Shown: positions 36,026 through 46,084, counted from the first letter of the stretch. The stretch is 64,000 nt of DNA from Dyadobacter subterraneus (GCF_015221875.1 NZ_JACYGY010000001.1:1922001-1986000); one strand, 5' to 3'. Numbers and translations: made by a program. Notes: a model not told the origin generated them from the letters alone.

Positions 36026-36946
36026 TTATTTTTTGCCAGATTTAATATATCTGAACTGATATAAAAGTCCGGCGGAATAGGTCATTGCCTGCCCTAAATT
36101 TTCTCCGCGGGTCACATAAGCAACGCGTGCGTTAAAGCCGATATTTTTAGGCTGAAATTTTCCATACCATCCAACTGTGGTTGATTTCATGTTATTGGTT
36201 GGGAAAGGCATCCCGTTACGACGGATATAATCTCCATTCACACATTCGTTACGTTCTGCATAAATTTCTGTCTGAATCGCTTTATTTGTAAAACCAACAC
36301 GTGCAGAATAATCAAAAGCATTAGGAACACTCACACGGTTTGTGTTATAAAGTGTTTCTCCCATCAGGTAAGAATCACGGTCAATCGTGATTTTGCTTCT
36401 CAAAATATAACTTCCATACGCGGTCGCGTAAATACCGGTTTTGTGACGATATCGTGCTACAAGTCTTCCAGTCGCCGTTTTGCATTGCAAACCAATGGAC
36501 ATTGGCATAAAATCCGGGACATAATTTGAACTGGGAATAGACGCACCCACGACTGCATTTAAAGAAAACCCCGCTTTATTAAAAAAGCGGTATTTCACCC
36601 AGCCCGAAACATCCTGGAATCCTTTACTCCATTTCATATTTCCGCCGCTTGCCTGAGTCCAGATGTAAGGAAGGCTCACAATCACATTCAGATCTTTTGT
36701 AACACCAACAGCCAGCATGGCCATTCCAACCTGAGTGGTTTGCGTTCCAATGTTAAGATTGTCTCTTTTTAAAGTGTTTTCCCAGTATTTATCCCACGAA
36801 CTATGCGTGTAGGATAAAGCCAGACAAGCTGTATTTTTTGACATGTAAACAGCATCATTCGGCATTTGCGCATAGGCTCCGCTGAAACTGATCATTGCCA
36901 GAATTAACATCCAAAGATGTTTTTTATTCCGTATAGTTGAAAACAT
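36026..36946 (-). CDS. Putative outer-membrane beta-barrel protein
   Basis: The 306-residue product has a signal peptide (ILAMISFSGAYAQ) and alternating hydrophobic/polar strands with many Tyr, Gly and aromatic turns, e.g. SGWVKYRFF and FNARVAYVTRGENLGQAMTYSAGLLYQFRYIKS at the end, typical of outer-membrane barrels of the transporter (phenol-degradation MetA-like) type. It is 23 bp upstream of the haloperoxidase-like gene and likely co-transcribed, so it may move a substrate or product of that enzyme. The specific family is uncertain. Confidence 0.7.
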   Translation of the reverse strand: MFSTIRNKKHLWMLILAMISFSGAYAQMPNDAVYMSKNTACLALSYTHSSWDKYWENTLKRDNLNIGTQTTQVGMAMLAVGVTKDLNVIVSLPYIWTQASGGNMKWSKGFQDVSGWVKYRFFNKAGFSLNAVVGASIPSSNYVPDFMPMSIGLQCKTATGRLVARYRHKTGIYATAYGSYILRSKITIDRDSYLMGETLYNTNRVSVPNAFDYSARVGFTNKAIQTEIYAERNECVNGDYIRRNGMPFPTNNMKSTTVGWYGKFQPKNIGFNARVAYVTRGENLGQAMTYSAGLLYQFRYIKSGKK

Positions 36947-37098
36947 ATAGTATTAAATAAGATGGTAGTTACCGCTTTGAAAGCGATGGGTGGATTAAAG
37001 TGATTACCTGCTTTCAGGAATTAACCCAAAGCAAGGAAATATAAAAATGCCGGAATTTTGGCCGCATCAGGTTTTTATGAAACAGTGACGGACACAAT

Positions 37099-37647
37099 TT
37101 AGCACTGCTCCGGTGGAGGTGTTTGAAGTTTTATAAGAAAGCGTGTAGGCTTGACTTCCTTTGAAGGATAAATAGCAATTACATCACCGGGAGAAGATAG
37201 CTGATGATGAATTGAAAATTGATAAATATTCTGAACATAATTTTTAATAAAATTATCCAGCAGTTTTAAAGCCTTGCCATGGGAAGAATCAGGTGTATTT
37301 CCAGGATCTGTCATGGATTGCATCTGGTTTGCCAATTCAAAAAAACGGTCACGGGCAGGCTGATTTGATTTCAGCGTGATATACAAAGTATCGTTTGTAT
37401 GAAGAACGTGCGTGGTATTGTAAAAATTTCCGTTGCTTTTTGTTAGCCCTTCAATTTCCTCATCATTTTCCCAACTTGTTGTATACGGCAGGGAAGGTAC
37501 ATATACTTTCAAAAGCTGGTAATCGTCTCCGTGGCTTGAAGATGCAGCTGATTTATATTGATTGTCAAATAGCAACACAGCCGTTGTTAGCCCCAACATA
37601 TTGTAGAGCAACAAAATTAATAAGCCTATGGCAACTATTTTTTTCAA
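37099..37647 (-). CDS. Membrane-anchored protein of unknown function
   Basis: The 182-residue protein has one N-terminal hydrophobic segment (VAIGLILLLYNMLGLTTAVLLF) and a periplasmic-type body; I do not recognise a family. The C-terminus ends in a short Pro-rich tail with a final Cys (TPPPEQC). It is 152 bp upstream of the outer-membrane barrel gene, same strand, and may belong to the haloperoxidase cassette. Confidence 0.65.
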   Translation of the reverse strand: MKKIVAIGLLILLLYNMLGLTTAVLLFDNQYKSAASSSHGDDYQLLKVYVPSLPYTTSWENDEEIEGLTKSNGNFYNTTHVLHTNDTLYITLKSNQPARDRFFELANQMQSMTDPGNTPDSSHGKALKLLDNFIKNYVQNIYQFSIHHQLSSPGDVIAIYPSKEVKPTRFLIKLQTPPPEQC

Positions 37648-37893
37648 CTTTCCGGGATTATTCAGTCAAATATAATAACTAATTTGTGATTTTAAACTGT
37701 TTTCGTCGATTAAAGATATGATAATTGCGTGTTATCAACTTTTTGTGATATAATGTTTCAAATAAATAAAATAACATGGATATTATTTCGCGTTCTGATC
37801 TATTTAAAGAATTATGTGATTAAGGAATAACTTGTTTATGAGTTAATTCTTAAAGAATCTTTATAATTTGGCACCTCAAAACAGCCTGTTTTT

Positions 37894-38415
37894 ATGAAAA
37901 GATCTGACATTAATCCAATGCCGCCATTTTTTGACCGGTATATTAATCTGGTAGAAGACATTGATATTTTTGATGCCTTTGAAAAATATTCACCCGATAA
38001 AGTTTACTCTGAAATTAGCAAACTGACTGATTTACAGGACAAAATTTACGCACCTGAAAAATGGACTGTAAAGGATATTTTACAGCATGTTATTGATAAC
38101 GAACGGATTATGGCTTATCGTGCACTTCGTTTTTCAAGAAATGATAAAACTGCTTTGCCGGGTTACGAAGAAGCTATACTTGCTGCCAACACGGTCGCAA
38201 GTAAACGTTCAGTTACAGATTTGATGGAAGAGTTTAATCTGCTTCGTCAGTCGACAATTTTACTTTTTAAAAACATGAGTGGGGAAATGATTCTTAATCC
38301 GGGAGTTGCCAATAATACAGAAATCTCTCCCTTAGCGCTGGGATTTGTGATTATCGGGCATCCTGTTCATCATATGAATATAATCCGGGAGAGATATTAT
38401 CCATTGCTTGGATAA
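37894..38415 (+). CDS. DinB-family putative metal-dependent protein
   Basis: The 173-residue four-helix bundle matches DinB/YfiT-like proteins: KWTVKDILQHVIDNERIMAYRALRF with the first metal His, and GHPVHHMNIIRERY with the C-terminal metal His residues. Some relatives are thiol-S-transferases (bacillithiol or mycothiol), but the substrate here is not known. It stands alone with a strong terminator after the stop. Confidence 0.9.
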   Translation: MKRSDINPMPPFFDRYINLVEDIDIFDAFEKYSPDKVYSEISKLTDLQDKIYAPEKWTVKDILQHVIDNERIMAYRALRFSRNDKTALPGYEEAILAANTVASKRSVTDLMEEFNLLRQSTILLFKNMSGEMILNPGVANNTEISPLALGFVIIGHPVHHMNIIRERYYPLLG

Positions 38416-38419
38416 AAGA

Positions 38420-38459
38420 ATATGAAAAGGCGCTTACATCTGGTCGCGCCTTTTCATAT
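38420..38459. terminator. Bidirectional intrinsic terminator
   Basis: A perfect 14-bp stem (ATATGAAAAGGCGC/GCGCCTTTTCATAT, 12-nt loop) lies between the converging DinB and DUF255 genes, 5 bp after the DinB stop codon. Confidence 0.8.
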
Positions 38460-38467
38460 CAAATAAA

Positions 38468-40477
38468 TCAGCCTAGTTGTTCCAGTGCATCTTCCACGGA
38501 GTTTACAGGCAGCTGACAGGTTTTATCATAACAAACATAAATCGCTGTTTTGCCGTTAACCTTTGTCCGGTTTTCCAGAAGTGGAAGCTGCGATGAAGTT
38601 TCTGTTCCGACAACCACTTTGTTTGGAATAAAAAAACGGTCAAAATCTTTTCTGAGCTCATCCGCATTTTCTCCAACAATAGCAATTTCGGCAGTAGGAG
38701 AGGCTTTCTGACAATAAAGAGCTGCCCAGTTGGTAACCCATTGTACATCAGCCAGCAGAATTTTATCCATTTTTGAAAGCATTTTATCCGACAAATCAAG
38801 ATAATCCTGACGATCAAGAATTTTCCCAAGAACGTACAGATTCTGCGCCATCATAGAGTTGGAAGCCGGAATTACATTATCAAAAAGTTCTTTTTTCCGT
38901 GCGATCAAAGCTTCACCTTCTGAATCCGTAAAAAAGAAGTAACCATCTGCGGTATCGTAAAAGTTGGAAATGGTGTAATCCGTCAGACGAACCGCTTCTG
39001 TAAGCCATAAGGTATCAAACGTTATCTGATAAAGTCCAGTGTAGGCTTCAACAACTGCCGCATAATCTTCCAGAAAAGCTGTTATACTTGTTTTTCCATT
39101 TTTATAACTATGCCAAAGTTTTCCGTTAACAGTCATTTTTTCCAACATAAACCGTCCTCCGTTAACAGCCATATCCCGAATAGATTCGTCGCCTAAAGCC
39201 TGATAGGAAGTAGTCAGACCTTTGATTAAAAGTCCATTCCACGAAGCCAGAATTTTATCGTCCAGTCCGGGACGAATGCGGCTTTTACGCGCTTCTGCAA
39301 GTTTTTGGAGTGCGTTCTGATATTTTTCTTCAAAAGAATCAGAATAAATTCCGGCAGCTTTTGCCGTTTCAGAAACGTAATTTGTAAGATGAAGATGATT
39401 GTAACCATCTTCCCAGTTGCCATGTGCGCTGATATTGTATAATTTGGAAAACCAGTCAAAATCATCACCAAGTATGCTTTGAAGTTCTGCTTTTTTCCAA
39501 ATGTAAAATCTTCCTTCAATGCCTTCACTATCAGCATCAAGTGCCGAATAAAAACCACCATCCGGACCCAGCATTTCACTGCCCAGCCAGGAAATTGTTT
39601 TTGTTACGCGGTCAGCATACAGACTGTTTTGTGTTAATGAGTATGCCTCTGCAAAAATGCCGAGCAGCTGTGCATTGTCATACAGCATTTTTTCAAAATG
39701 GGGTATAAACCATTCATCATCAACAGAATATCTTGCCCATCCACCAACGGCGTGGTCATAAATACCTCCCAAAGCTATCCGGTTCAAAGAAAGCTCAACC
39801 TGCGCAAGAGCCGCGGGATTTTGTGTTATATCAAAATAGCGAAGCAGGAATTTATAAATTGAAGGCATCGGGAATTTTGGCGCCCGGTCCATTCCTCCTT
39901 TTTGTGTATCGAAATTCTGGCTGAGTTTTTCATACATCTGGTCGAGCGCATCGATCGTATAACCCGATTCAGAGCTTGTCAGGTTATATTTGCTGGTTTC
40001 CGGCTGCACCATATTTTCAACAAATCCTTCCGCAGAGTTTGCCAGTTCGTCATAGTGATTGACAAAAGCGTTATTCACACTTTTTAAAAGCTGCACCCAG
40101 TTTTGGGGCGGCAAATAAGTAACGCCATAAAACGGTTTACTATCGGGAAGTAAAAAAACATTTAACGGCCAGCCGCCACGTGTACCCATTGCCTGCAAAG
40201 CGTCCATGTAAACGGCATCCACGTCAGGCCGTTCTTCGCGGTCCACTTTTATGCAGACAAAATGTTCATTCATTACATCGGCCACATTTTGGTCTTCGAA
40301 GCTTTCGCGTTCCATCACGTGACACCAATGGCATGCAGAATAACCGATACTAACCAGAATCGGTTTATTTTCTGCTTTTGCTTTTTGTAAAGCTTCGTCT
40401 CCCCAGGCAAACCAGTCGACCGGATTGTTGGCGTGCTGCAATAAATACGGGCTGGTTTCTTTGCTAAGGCGGTTCAT
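38468..40477 (-). CDS. DUF255 / YyaL-type thioredoxin-fold protein (SPATA20-like)
   Basis: The 669-residue cytoplasmic protein has an N-terminal thioredoxin-like domain with the Cys pair SACHWCHVM (about residues 47-55) and the [31 protein letters not shown] block, followed by an (alpha/alpha)6-barrel resembling glycoside hydrolase or epimerase barrels. This is the conserved YyaL/SSP411 family, of uncertain function. Its ATG shares a base with the stop of the upstream T9SS protein gene (TAATG), implying translational coupling. Confidence 0.93.
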   Translation of the reverse strand: MNRLSKETSPYLLQHANNPVDWFAWGDEALQKAKAENKPILVSIGYSACHWCHVMERESFEDQNVADVMNEHFVCIKVDREERPDVDAVYMDALQAMGTRGGWPLNVFLLPDSKPFYGVTYLPPQNWVQLLKSVNNAFVNHYDELANSAEGFVENMVQPETSKYNLTSSESGYTIDALDQMYEKLSQNFDTQKGGMDRAPKFPMPSIYKFLLRYFDITQNPAALAQVELSLNRIALGGIYDHAVGGWARYSVDDEWFIPHFEKMLYDNAQLLGIFAEAYSLTQNSLYADRVTKTISWLGSEMLGPDGGFYSALDADSEGIEGRFYIWKKAELQSILGDDFDWFSKLYNISAHGNWEDGYNHLHLTNYVSETAKAAGIYSDSFEEKYQNALQKLAEARKSRIRPGLDDKILASWNGLLIKGLTTSYQALGDESIRDMAVNGGRFMLEKMTVNGKLWHSYKNGKTSITAFLEDYAAVVEAYTGLYQITFDTLWLTEAVRLTDYTISNFYDTADGYFFFTDSEGEALIARKKELFDNVIPASNSMMAQNLYVLGKILDRQDYLDLSDKMLSKMDKILLADVQWVTNWAALYCQKASPTAEIAIVGENADELRKDFDRFFIPNKVVVGTETSSQLPLLENRTKVNGKTAIYVCYDKTCQLPVNSVEDALEQLG

Positions 40478-42132
40478 TATTTTGTGATGATAATTTTCTG
40501 GGTGATTGTTTTATTAGAACTTTTGAAACGGGCTATATATAAACCCATGCCAAGGTCAGGAAGCGTTACGCTCTGATCTGTTGAACCAACAATAGCTTGC
40601 AGTTTTCCCGAATAAACGGCCTTTCCCTGATTATTGAAAAGATCAAAATCGACACTGACAGTGCCATTTATTCCGGTGAGCCGGACTTTGGAATCCGCCG
40701 CCATCGGATTCGGATATAAAAATGCTTCAGTGATATTAGGTTCCGTGGATGAATTATCCTGACTCAGATCAAATTTGCAGAGAAAAACTTCTTTGCCTTT
40801 GAGGCTTATTGTTTTTACCCATTTTTGATATGAAAGCGTAACACTTGTAACATCATTATCGCCCGCATATGGATTTTGCGCGGCAATCAGAATATTTCCA
40901 TCTTTTACAACACCGCGCCAAACCGGTTTTTTAGAAGTCATCAAATCTCTCGCTGTTTCGGGTATTACAAGATTGTAATTGCCTTCAAACATGTCCTTGA
41001 ATTCAGAAAGCCGATAAAGTCCGTAAATGAAATTTTCATAAGTCGCATAGTTCTCCTGACGTGAATTTTCCAATCCTGAATTTTCCCAAAGCCATAATCC
41101 TTTGGCACCCGAAAAGAATGGAAAAATAGCTGTCGCCTGTGCCTGAAAAGGCAATATCATTGGAACGGTCGGATCGAAACTGTCATGAATCCGCATCCAC
41201 ACAAAGGGAATATTGGGTTTGTTGCTCCATGCGTTATTTACCTCAACCTGGAAAAGAAGATAGGTAAGATAATCCTTTCCAATCGGACTACTGTATCCAT
41301 AGTAATAATAAGGAGAAGGAGTAAGGGCTGTCAGTGAATTGTAAAAGCTACCGCCGATTTTACCGTTATCATCCTGCATCAGATAATGCGTACGAGCCGT
41401 ATTGGTAGTCCAGTCCTGCCAGCTGTTACTTTCAATATTCAGCCAGGTTGCACGCACAGGTACATCGCTGTAACTTGTGATGGTTGAAGATTTGTCAAAA
41501 CCTATATTTTTCAGATAATTAACCGCTTCGCTGTACCACCAGCGTATGTCTTTTTTATAGGTCGCAATAAAATCTGCATCCGAAAGACTTGCATATTTGG
41601 CTGGCGTTGCGGCATTTGTTTTGAGTTTTAAAATATCACGTTCTTCTGTAAGCATTCGCTCCACATCCAGACAAATAATATCTGCTTTCGGTACGCCGCT
41701 TCCCTGAGAATCTTGAAAACTGTTGGCAAGCAAAGTCAGATATTGCGCCCAGCCCTGCCGGTAAGCTGTGGTGTCATTTCCCCACGGACTTCTGAGTGCA
41801 TCCATTCCCCATGGCTGATTGCCGGAATTAGTGGCAACACTGTTCCAAAGCAACGCCCGATTTGCAGCAGGCAAAGTCGCAGGCTCATTTCCTGAAAACA
41901 AAGCAAGATGGCTAAATCCGTGTTTTAAAGGCAGTGACTGCGTATCTCCAAATCGTGGACCATTGTATATTATTTTGAAAGGCAGGCTGAACTCCGGAAA
42001 CTTATTCCATTCAATAGTATTGTTAACCGTAACCGGATTTAGGATATATGATGGCTTACAATCCTGTGCAAAAGATTGGATTGTACTGATTGTCAATAAC
42101 GTAATAAATAAATGTAGATATCTTGATAACAT
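40477..42132 (-). CDS. Secreted TIM-barrel-like protein with T9SS sorting domain
   Basis: The 551-residue product has a signal peptide ([15 protein letters not shown]) and a C-terminal type A T9SS domain ([14 protein letters not shown] to KIIITK). The middle looks like a glycoside-hydrolase barrel: [17 protein letters not shown] could place an acidic catalytic pair on a strand end, and [15 protein letters not shown] and [12 protein letters not shown] look like substrate-cleft strands. I cannot name a GH family. The surface location is inferred from the T9SS domain. Stop and start overlap with the downstream DUF255 gene. Confidence 0.75.
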   Translation of the reverse strand: MLSRYLHLFITLLTISTIQSFAQDCKPSYILNPVTVNNTIEWNKFPEFSLPFKIIYNGPRFGDTQSLPLKHGFSHLALFSGNEPATLPAANRALLWNSVATNSGNQPWGMDALRSPWGNDTTAYRQGWAQYLTLLANSFQDSQGSGVPKADIICLDVERMLTEERDILKLKTNAATPAKYASLSDADFIATYKKDIRWWYSEAVNYLKNIGFDKSSTITSYSDVPVRATWLNIESNSWQDWTTNTARTHYLMQDDNGKIGGSFYNSLTALTPSPYYYYGYSSPIGKDYLTYLLFQVEVNNAWSNKPNIPFVWMRIHDSFDPTVPMILPFQAQATAIFPFFSGAKGLWLWENSGLENSRQENYATYENFIYGLYRLSEFKDMFEGNYNLVIPETARDLMTSKKPVWRGVVKDGNILIAAQNPYAGDNDVTSVTLSYQKWVKTISLKGKEVFLCKFDLSQDNSSTEPNITEAFLYPNPMAADSKVRLTGINGTVSVDFDLFNNQGKAVYSGKLQAIVGSTDQSVTLPDLGMGLYIARFKSSNKTITQKIIITK

Positions 42133-42291
42133 ATTTGTGTGTCGTTCGATAAGAATTGATGAAACAAATTCGTTAATTTTGCAAAACTCCCGGAAAAATC
42201 TGTTAATTTAACTTTTTTAAGATATTCACTCTTAAAGGTTTAAAATCGGAAACCGGAATTTTAGCCAAACTATTACTTTAAAAACACAAAA

Positions 42292-42750
42292 ATGAATCGA
42301 TTAATTAATCTTGTTGCTGTATTTGTCATTTTATTTTCACTTGGTTCTTGTGGAAGTAAAGATAACGACGATTCTGTGAAGCCTGCGGAAAAGAGCAAAA
42401 TTCTTGTAAATTATCCATGGCGTATGAGTTCGGTAACAGATTTAAGCGGAAAAGCAATCTCCACTTCTTTGCTCAATGAAGAGACCAAAGCGATTGCCAA
42501 TTACATGGATATTCAGTTTTTGGCAAATAATGTGACCAAAGCACTTGAACAAAAAACAAGTCAGGTGATCAACGGTGGTACATGGTATTTGATTGATGAT
42601 GCCGCCACACTTGATATTGCCGTAACCGGTTTTTCCGGGAAATTCGGTGTTGTGGAATTGACAAACAGTAAGCTGAGACTAAAAAGTACAATGCCTGTTG
42701 GCGGCGTGGATACAGAAACGATAATGGTTTTTGAACCCGTGATCAAGTAA
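42292..42750 (+). CDS. Small lipoprotein of unknown function
   Basis: The 152-residue product has a clear lipoprotein signal (VIFLFSLGSCGS-like, Cys near residue 21). The mature part (NYPWRMSSVTDLSGK and GGTWYLIDDAATLDIAVTG) resembles lipocalin-like small domains that Bacteroidota attach to the cell surface, but I cannot assign it firmly. It is a single-gene unit: a perfect terminator follows 21 bp after the stop. Confidence 0.72.
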   Translation: MNRLINLVAVFVILFSLGSCGSKDNDDSVKPAEKSKILVNYPWRMSSVTDLSGKAISTSLLNEETKAIANYMDIQFLANNVTKALEQKTSQVINGGTWYLIDDAATLDIAVTGFSGKFGVVELTNSKLRLKSTMPVGGVDTETIMVFEPVIK

Positions 42751-42771
42751 GCAGCATTTTATAAATATTGT

Positions 42772-42805
42772 AAGAAAAGCGACAGAGGAATCTGTCGCTT
42801 TTCTT
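42772..42805 (+). terminator. Intrinsic terminator
   Basis: A perfect 15-bp stem (AAGAAAAGCGACAGA/TCTGTCGCTTTTCTT) closes a GGAA loop right after the lipoprotein gene. The U-rich descending arm and the following AGTTTT serve as the tail. Confidence 0.88.
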
Positions 42806-42828
42806 AGTTTTACAGGAAATATACCCTT

Positions 42829-44145
42829 ATGCAAAAGAACGATCCCAAAATAATAAATGCCTGGTGTATGTACGACTGGGCGAATTCGGTACACGCACTG
42901 GTTATCGTTTCCAGTATTTTCCCGGTTTATTTCAGTGCTGCTGCGCTAAATGCCTCAGGCGGAACTGGTTTAATTGATTTTTTTGGTTTATCGATCAAGA
43001 GCACGGTACTTTTTTCCTATACGGTATCCGCTTCTTTTTTGCTGACAGCGCTTCTGATACCAATTTGCACAGCCATCGCGGATTTTACCGGGTATAAGAA
43101 AAGATTTATGAAATTCTTCTGTTATCTGGGCTCGGTTAGTTGTATGCTGCTTTTTTTCTTTACAAAAGATACACTAAATTTTTCGGTTTTAATTTTTGCT
43201 TTGAGTTTGATTGGATGGAGCGGAAGTATTGTGTTTTATGATTCCTATCTTCCCGAAATTGCAACCGAAGAAAACTACGACCGCGTAAGCGCCAAAGGTT
43301 TTTCGATGGGCTATTTTGGAAGTGTGTTACTACTGGTTTTCAATTTAAGTATGGTACTTTTTCCATCCTTTTACGGTATTACGGATAAAGGGATGCCAGC
43401 GAGAATATCGTTTTTTACAGTTGGTGTATGGTGGATTTTATTCGCGCAGATTCCATTTAAGTATTTGCCATCTGCCAATAAAGGCAAAGCACAAGTTGAA
43501 AACTGGATTTTTAGCGGATTTAAGGAATTGGTAAAAGTTTACGGACAACTTCGGGAACAGCCATATCTTGCAAAATTTCTGCTTGCCTTTTTTGTTTACA
43601 CAATGGGTCTGAGAACGGTTATGTATGTAGCGACTATTTTCGGATCCAATGAGTTAAAACTCCCTTCGCAAAGCCTGATTATTACAGTGCTTTTAATTCA
43701 ACTTGTTGGTATTGCCGGGTCTTATTTATTTTCCTGGTTATCTTCTAAAATTGGTAATATTTATGCGCTGATGATCGGCGTGGCCATCTGGATTGGCATT
43801 TGTGCCGGTGCTTATTATACAACCACCGCTGGACAGTTTTATATAGTAGCCTGTGCAGTTGGTATGGTGATGGGCGGAATTCAGTCGCTTTCCAGAGCTA
43901 CTTATTCAAAACTGATTCCTGAAAATACAATTGATACGGCTTCGTTTTTCAGTTTTTATGATGTGACTGAAAAAATAGCCATAGTTTTGGGGACATTTAT
44001 TTATGGAACGGTTGAGCAAATCACAGGAAGTATGCGCAACAGTATTCTGGCTTTGCTTCTGATTTTTATAATCGGGCTTATACTTTTGTCAAGAATTCCT
44101 TCCCAAAAAGTATATCGCTTCGGATTGCAGACAAAAGCAAATTAA
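42829..44145 (+). CDS. MFS transporter of the UMF1 (Atg22-like) family
   Basis: The 438-residue protein has about 12 hydrophobic helices. It begins with IINAWCMYDWANSVHALVIVSSIFPVYF, the helix-1 signature of the UMF1/Atg22 branch of the major facilitator superfamily, and has SLIGWSGSIVFYDSYLPEIA in the middle. Yeast Atg22 exports amino acids from the vacuole; bacterial substrates are unknown. A promoter-like pair for the downstream tRNA lies within its last codons. Confidence 0.9.
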   Translation: MQKNDPKIINAWCMYDWANSVHALVIVSSIFPVYFSAAALNASGGTGLIDFFGLSIKSTVLFSYTVSASFLLTALLIPICTAIADFTGYKKRFMKFFCYLGSVSCMLLFFFTKDTLNFSVLIFALSLIGWSGSIVFYDSYLPEIATEENYDRVSAKGFSMGYFGSVLLLVFNLSMVLFPSFYGITDKGMPARISFFTVGVWWILFAQIPFKYLPSANKGKAQVENWIFSGFKELVKVYGQLREQPYLAKFLLAFFVYTMGLRTVMYVATIFGSNELKLPSQSLIITVLLIQLVGIAGSYLFSWLSSKIGNIYALMIGVAIWIGICAGAYYTTTAGQFYIVACAVGMVMGGIQSLSRATYSKLIPENTIDTASFFSFYDVTEKIAIVLGTFIYGTVEQITGSMRNSILALLLIFIIGLILLSRIPSQKVYRFGLQTKAN

Positions 44146-44155
44146 TATATATTTA
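44124..44155 (+). promoter_or_regulatory. Putative promoter of the tRNA-Val gene
   Basis: ATTG at 44124-44127 and TATATTTA at 44148-44155 (TAnnTTTG with the last base changed) are 20 bp apart, overlapping the 3' end of the MFS gene. The expected start point is a few bases before the mature tRNA 5' end at 44169. Confidence 0.5.
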
Positions 44156-44168
44156 CGGCTATCAAAAA

Positions 44169-44243
44169 AGGATGTTAGCTCAGTTGGTTCAGAGCGTCGC
44201 GTCGACAACGCGAAGGTCAGCGGTTCGAGCCCGCTACGTCCTA
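44169..44243 (+). tRNA. tRNA-Val (anticodon GAC)
   Basis: A complete 75-nt cloverleaf: acceptor AGGATGT/ACGTCCT, D-stem GCTC/GAGC with loop AGTTGGTTCA, anticodon stem TCGCG/CGCGA, variable AGGTC, T-stem AGCGG/CCGCT with loop TTCGAGC, discriminator A. The anticodon loop is TCGACAA, giving GAC at 34-36. Position 33 is C instead of the nearly universal U. No CCA is encoded (CGG follows). A 38-bp palindromic terminator follows 21 bp downstream. Confidence 0.93.
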
Positions 44244-44264
44244 CGGATTTTAATCTGGCATTAT

Positions 44265-44302
44265 AAACCAAAAACCCGTTCAGCTGAACGGGTTTTTGGT
44301 TT
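44265..44302. terminator. Perfect palindromic terminator after tRNA-Val
   Basis: Arms AAACCAAAAACCCGTTCAG and CTGAACGGGTTTTTGGTTT are exact reverse complements without spacer (2 x 19 bp). T-rich descending arms in both directions suit both the tRNA and the converging lipoprotein gene, whose stop lies 15 bp further on. Confidence 0.88.
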
Positions 44303-44317
44303 GAATATAAAATCGGT

Positions 44318-45058
44318 TCAAAGCTTCCGCCCAATCTTAAAACGCTTCAATCTGTCCGCAACAGAAGCCGTCGTCAATCTTCCGTTAGGATCGTAAGGGC
44401 TGTAAATGGCATAAAGGCCAAGATCAGCATCAATACCTAGTAAAACTCCGAAGGTCCGGGCGTCATTAATAAAGACAATACTGGAATCGAGCGTTCCATA
44501 ATCAGGATATCTTTCCTGATAAAAAGTAACCGCTTCGGTGGCCACAGCCTGCGTAGTTGTCAACAACAAGGCAGAAGAGGTCAGTTTGCCATTTTGAAGT
44601 ACATAACCTGAAGCAGAAATTTTGGCGTTTTCGCCCTGAAAAAATATTGATTCAGCAGTTTCTGATAATAAAGTTCTTTTTTCTTTTGCCTTAATCTGCG
44701 TATTGGTAGCGCCCCAGTCTGTTACCGGTTCCGCAGCAAGCGTGCTCGTTGGCGATATGGTGATTTTTGATTGTAACGTTTTTCCATCTCCCGTTGCCGT
44801 AATGGTTGTTTTTCCAATTTTCCTGGCTGTAAAATTTCCGTCTTTTGAAATTTTACCAACTAATGTGTCACTTGACTTCCAGGTATAGGTAGAAGGTGTT
44901 ACAACTGTGGTGCCTTTGGAAAGCGCAAACTGATGGGTATCGGTGTATTTCAAGACAAGCGTGGGAGAATCCATGGTTACATCCGGCTCAGGATCACTCT
45001 TCTTGGAGCAGGCGGTTACGACAAGGAAAAGCAGGGGAAGAAAATAGATTTTTTTCAT
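44318..45058 (-). CDS. Lipoprotein with bacterial Ig-like (Big_2) domain
   Basis: The 246-residue product has a lipoprotein signal (LLFLVVTACSKKSDPEPD, Cys17). Residues about 30-100 form an Ig-like Big_2 domain (TYTWKSSDTLVGKISKDGNFTARKIGKTTITATGDGKTLQSKITI). The C-terminal half (about 105-246) is not recognised. Such proteins sit on the outer membrane and bind or display partners; no specific role can be given. Confidence 0.78.
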   Translation of the reverse strand: MKKIYFLPLLFLVVTACSKKSDPEPDVTMDSPTLVLKYTDTHQFALSKGTTVVTPSTYTWKSSDTLVGKISKDGNFTARKIGKTTITATGDGKTLQSKITISPTSTLAAEPVTDWGATNTQIKAKEKRTLLSETAESIFFQGENAKISASGYVLQNGKLTSSALLLTTTQAVATEAVTFYQERYPDYGTLDSSIVFINDARTFGVLLGIDADLGLYAIYSPYDPNGRLTTASVADRLKRFKIGRKL

Positions 45059-45397
45059 GGCAGTGAGTTGGTCAGGTGAATAATGATCAATATTAAGAAT
45101 TGTTTTTGACCCGAGCTAACCCTTTAATAAATAACCTGAAACAGAGAAAATTCACATGCTTGAACAATCTCAGAAAAGACAAAACGCCAGGATCATCCCT
45201 GCCAAGTTAAAATTGAATTAAATGAGTTTTTGTTTTGAATTAATTTCTAAAAATTTTGATTTAATACGAGAGAGTCAAAATGAAGTGAACAGCCAACATA
45301 AATTAATTCTGATCATCATTCTTCCTGTATTCAGAAAAAATTCAGAATCCGCTCATACTTTTATCACCCTCTTGCAATTGTTTTAAAACCCCTTTTT
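45059..45397. other. Intergenic gap, no gene seen
   Basis: This divergent region between a lipoprotein gene and a PAP2 phosphatase gene should hold both promoters. It is A/T-rich, and I find no clean TTTG-N20-TAnnTTTG pair, no coding remnant and no long inverted repeat in it. Confidence 0.4.
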
Positions 45398-46084
45398 ATG
45401 TTTCGTAAATTGTTGTTGCTGCAACTGGCTGTTGTTTTGTCGTTGCCCTCATTTAGCCAGCAGCAGGATTCTGTTCAAATCAATCAAAAACTTTCTTTTA
45501 CCAAAAGTCAGTTATATGTGCCGGGACTTTTAATGGTTTCCGGATTATTTACAACCGTGTTTTTCAAAGATCAGATCAAGTTTAAAATCCGGGATGAGCG
45601 CAATAAACAAATTCCGCATTTTCATACCAAACTGGATAATTACATGGAATATGCGTCATTACCCATTGCCTATGGCCTGGATGCCTTTGGAGTTAAATCA
45701 AAAAATGATTTTCCTAACAGAACGGCGATTCTGATCAAGGGTGAACTGTTTATGTATGCTTCGGTAACGCTTTTGAAAGGCGTTTCCCATGAAACCCGGC
45801 CCGATGGAAGCGACCGTTATTCATTCCCCTCCGGACACGCGGCACAGGCATTTGCCACGGCCACATTTTTAAGCGAAGAATATAAAGACCGGCTTCCATG
45901 GATGCCTTATGCAGCTTACACAATGGCAGGCACCACAGGATTATTGCGAATTGCCAATAACCGGCATTATATAGGTGATGTGCTTTTTGGAGCAGGATTC
46001 GGGTTTTTGTCAATGAAAATGGCCTATTGGACGCACCAGTATAAGTGGGGAAAAAACAGAAGAAAATCTACGCCGGTCTATTAG
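45398..46084 (+). CDS. PAP2-family membrane phosphatase
   Basis: The 228-residue product has a signal peptide (LAVVLSLPSFSQ) and the three PAP2 motifs: K-x6-RP in KGVSHETRPDG, PSGH in SFPSGHAAQAF, and R-x5-H-x3-D in RIANNRHYIGD. It should dephosphorylate lipid phosphates at the periplasmic side. It has fewer hydrophobic helices than typical lipid phosphatases, with YVPGLLMVSGLFTTVFF near the start and one near the end. It is unrelated in sequence to the haloperoxidase-like PAP2 protein at 34.4 kb. Confidence 0.88.
   Translation: MFRKLLLLQLAVVLSLPSFSQQQDSVQINQKLSFTKSQLYVPGLLMVSGLFTTVFFKDQIKFKIRDERNKQIPHFHTKLDNYMEYASLPIAYGLDAFGVKSKNDFPNRTAILIKGELFMYASVTLLKGVSHETRPDGSDRYSFPSGHAAQAFATATFLSEEYKDRLPWMPYAAYTMAGTTGLLRIANNRHYIGDVLFGAGFGFLSMKMAYWTHQYKWGKNRRKSTPVY

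Noticed and set aside
44265..44302. 38-bp perfect palindrome next to tRNA-Val considered as an attachment site of an integrated element
   Set aside because: No integrase or repeat of the tRNA 3' end nearby; position and T-rich arms fit a terminator.
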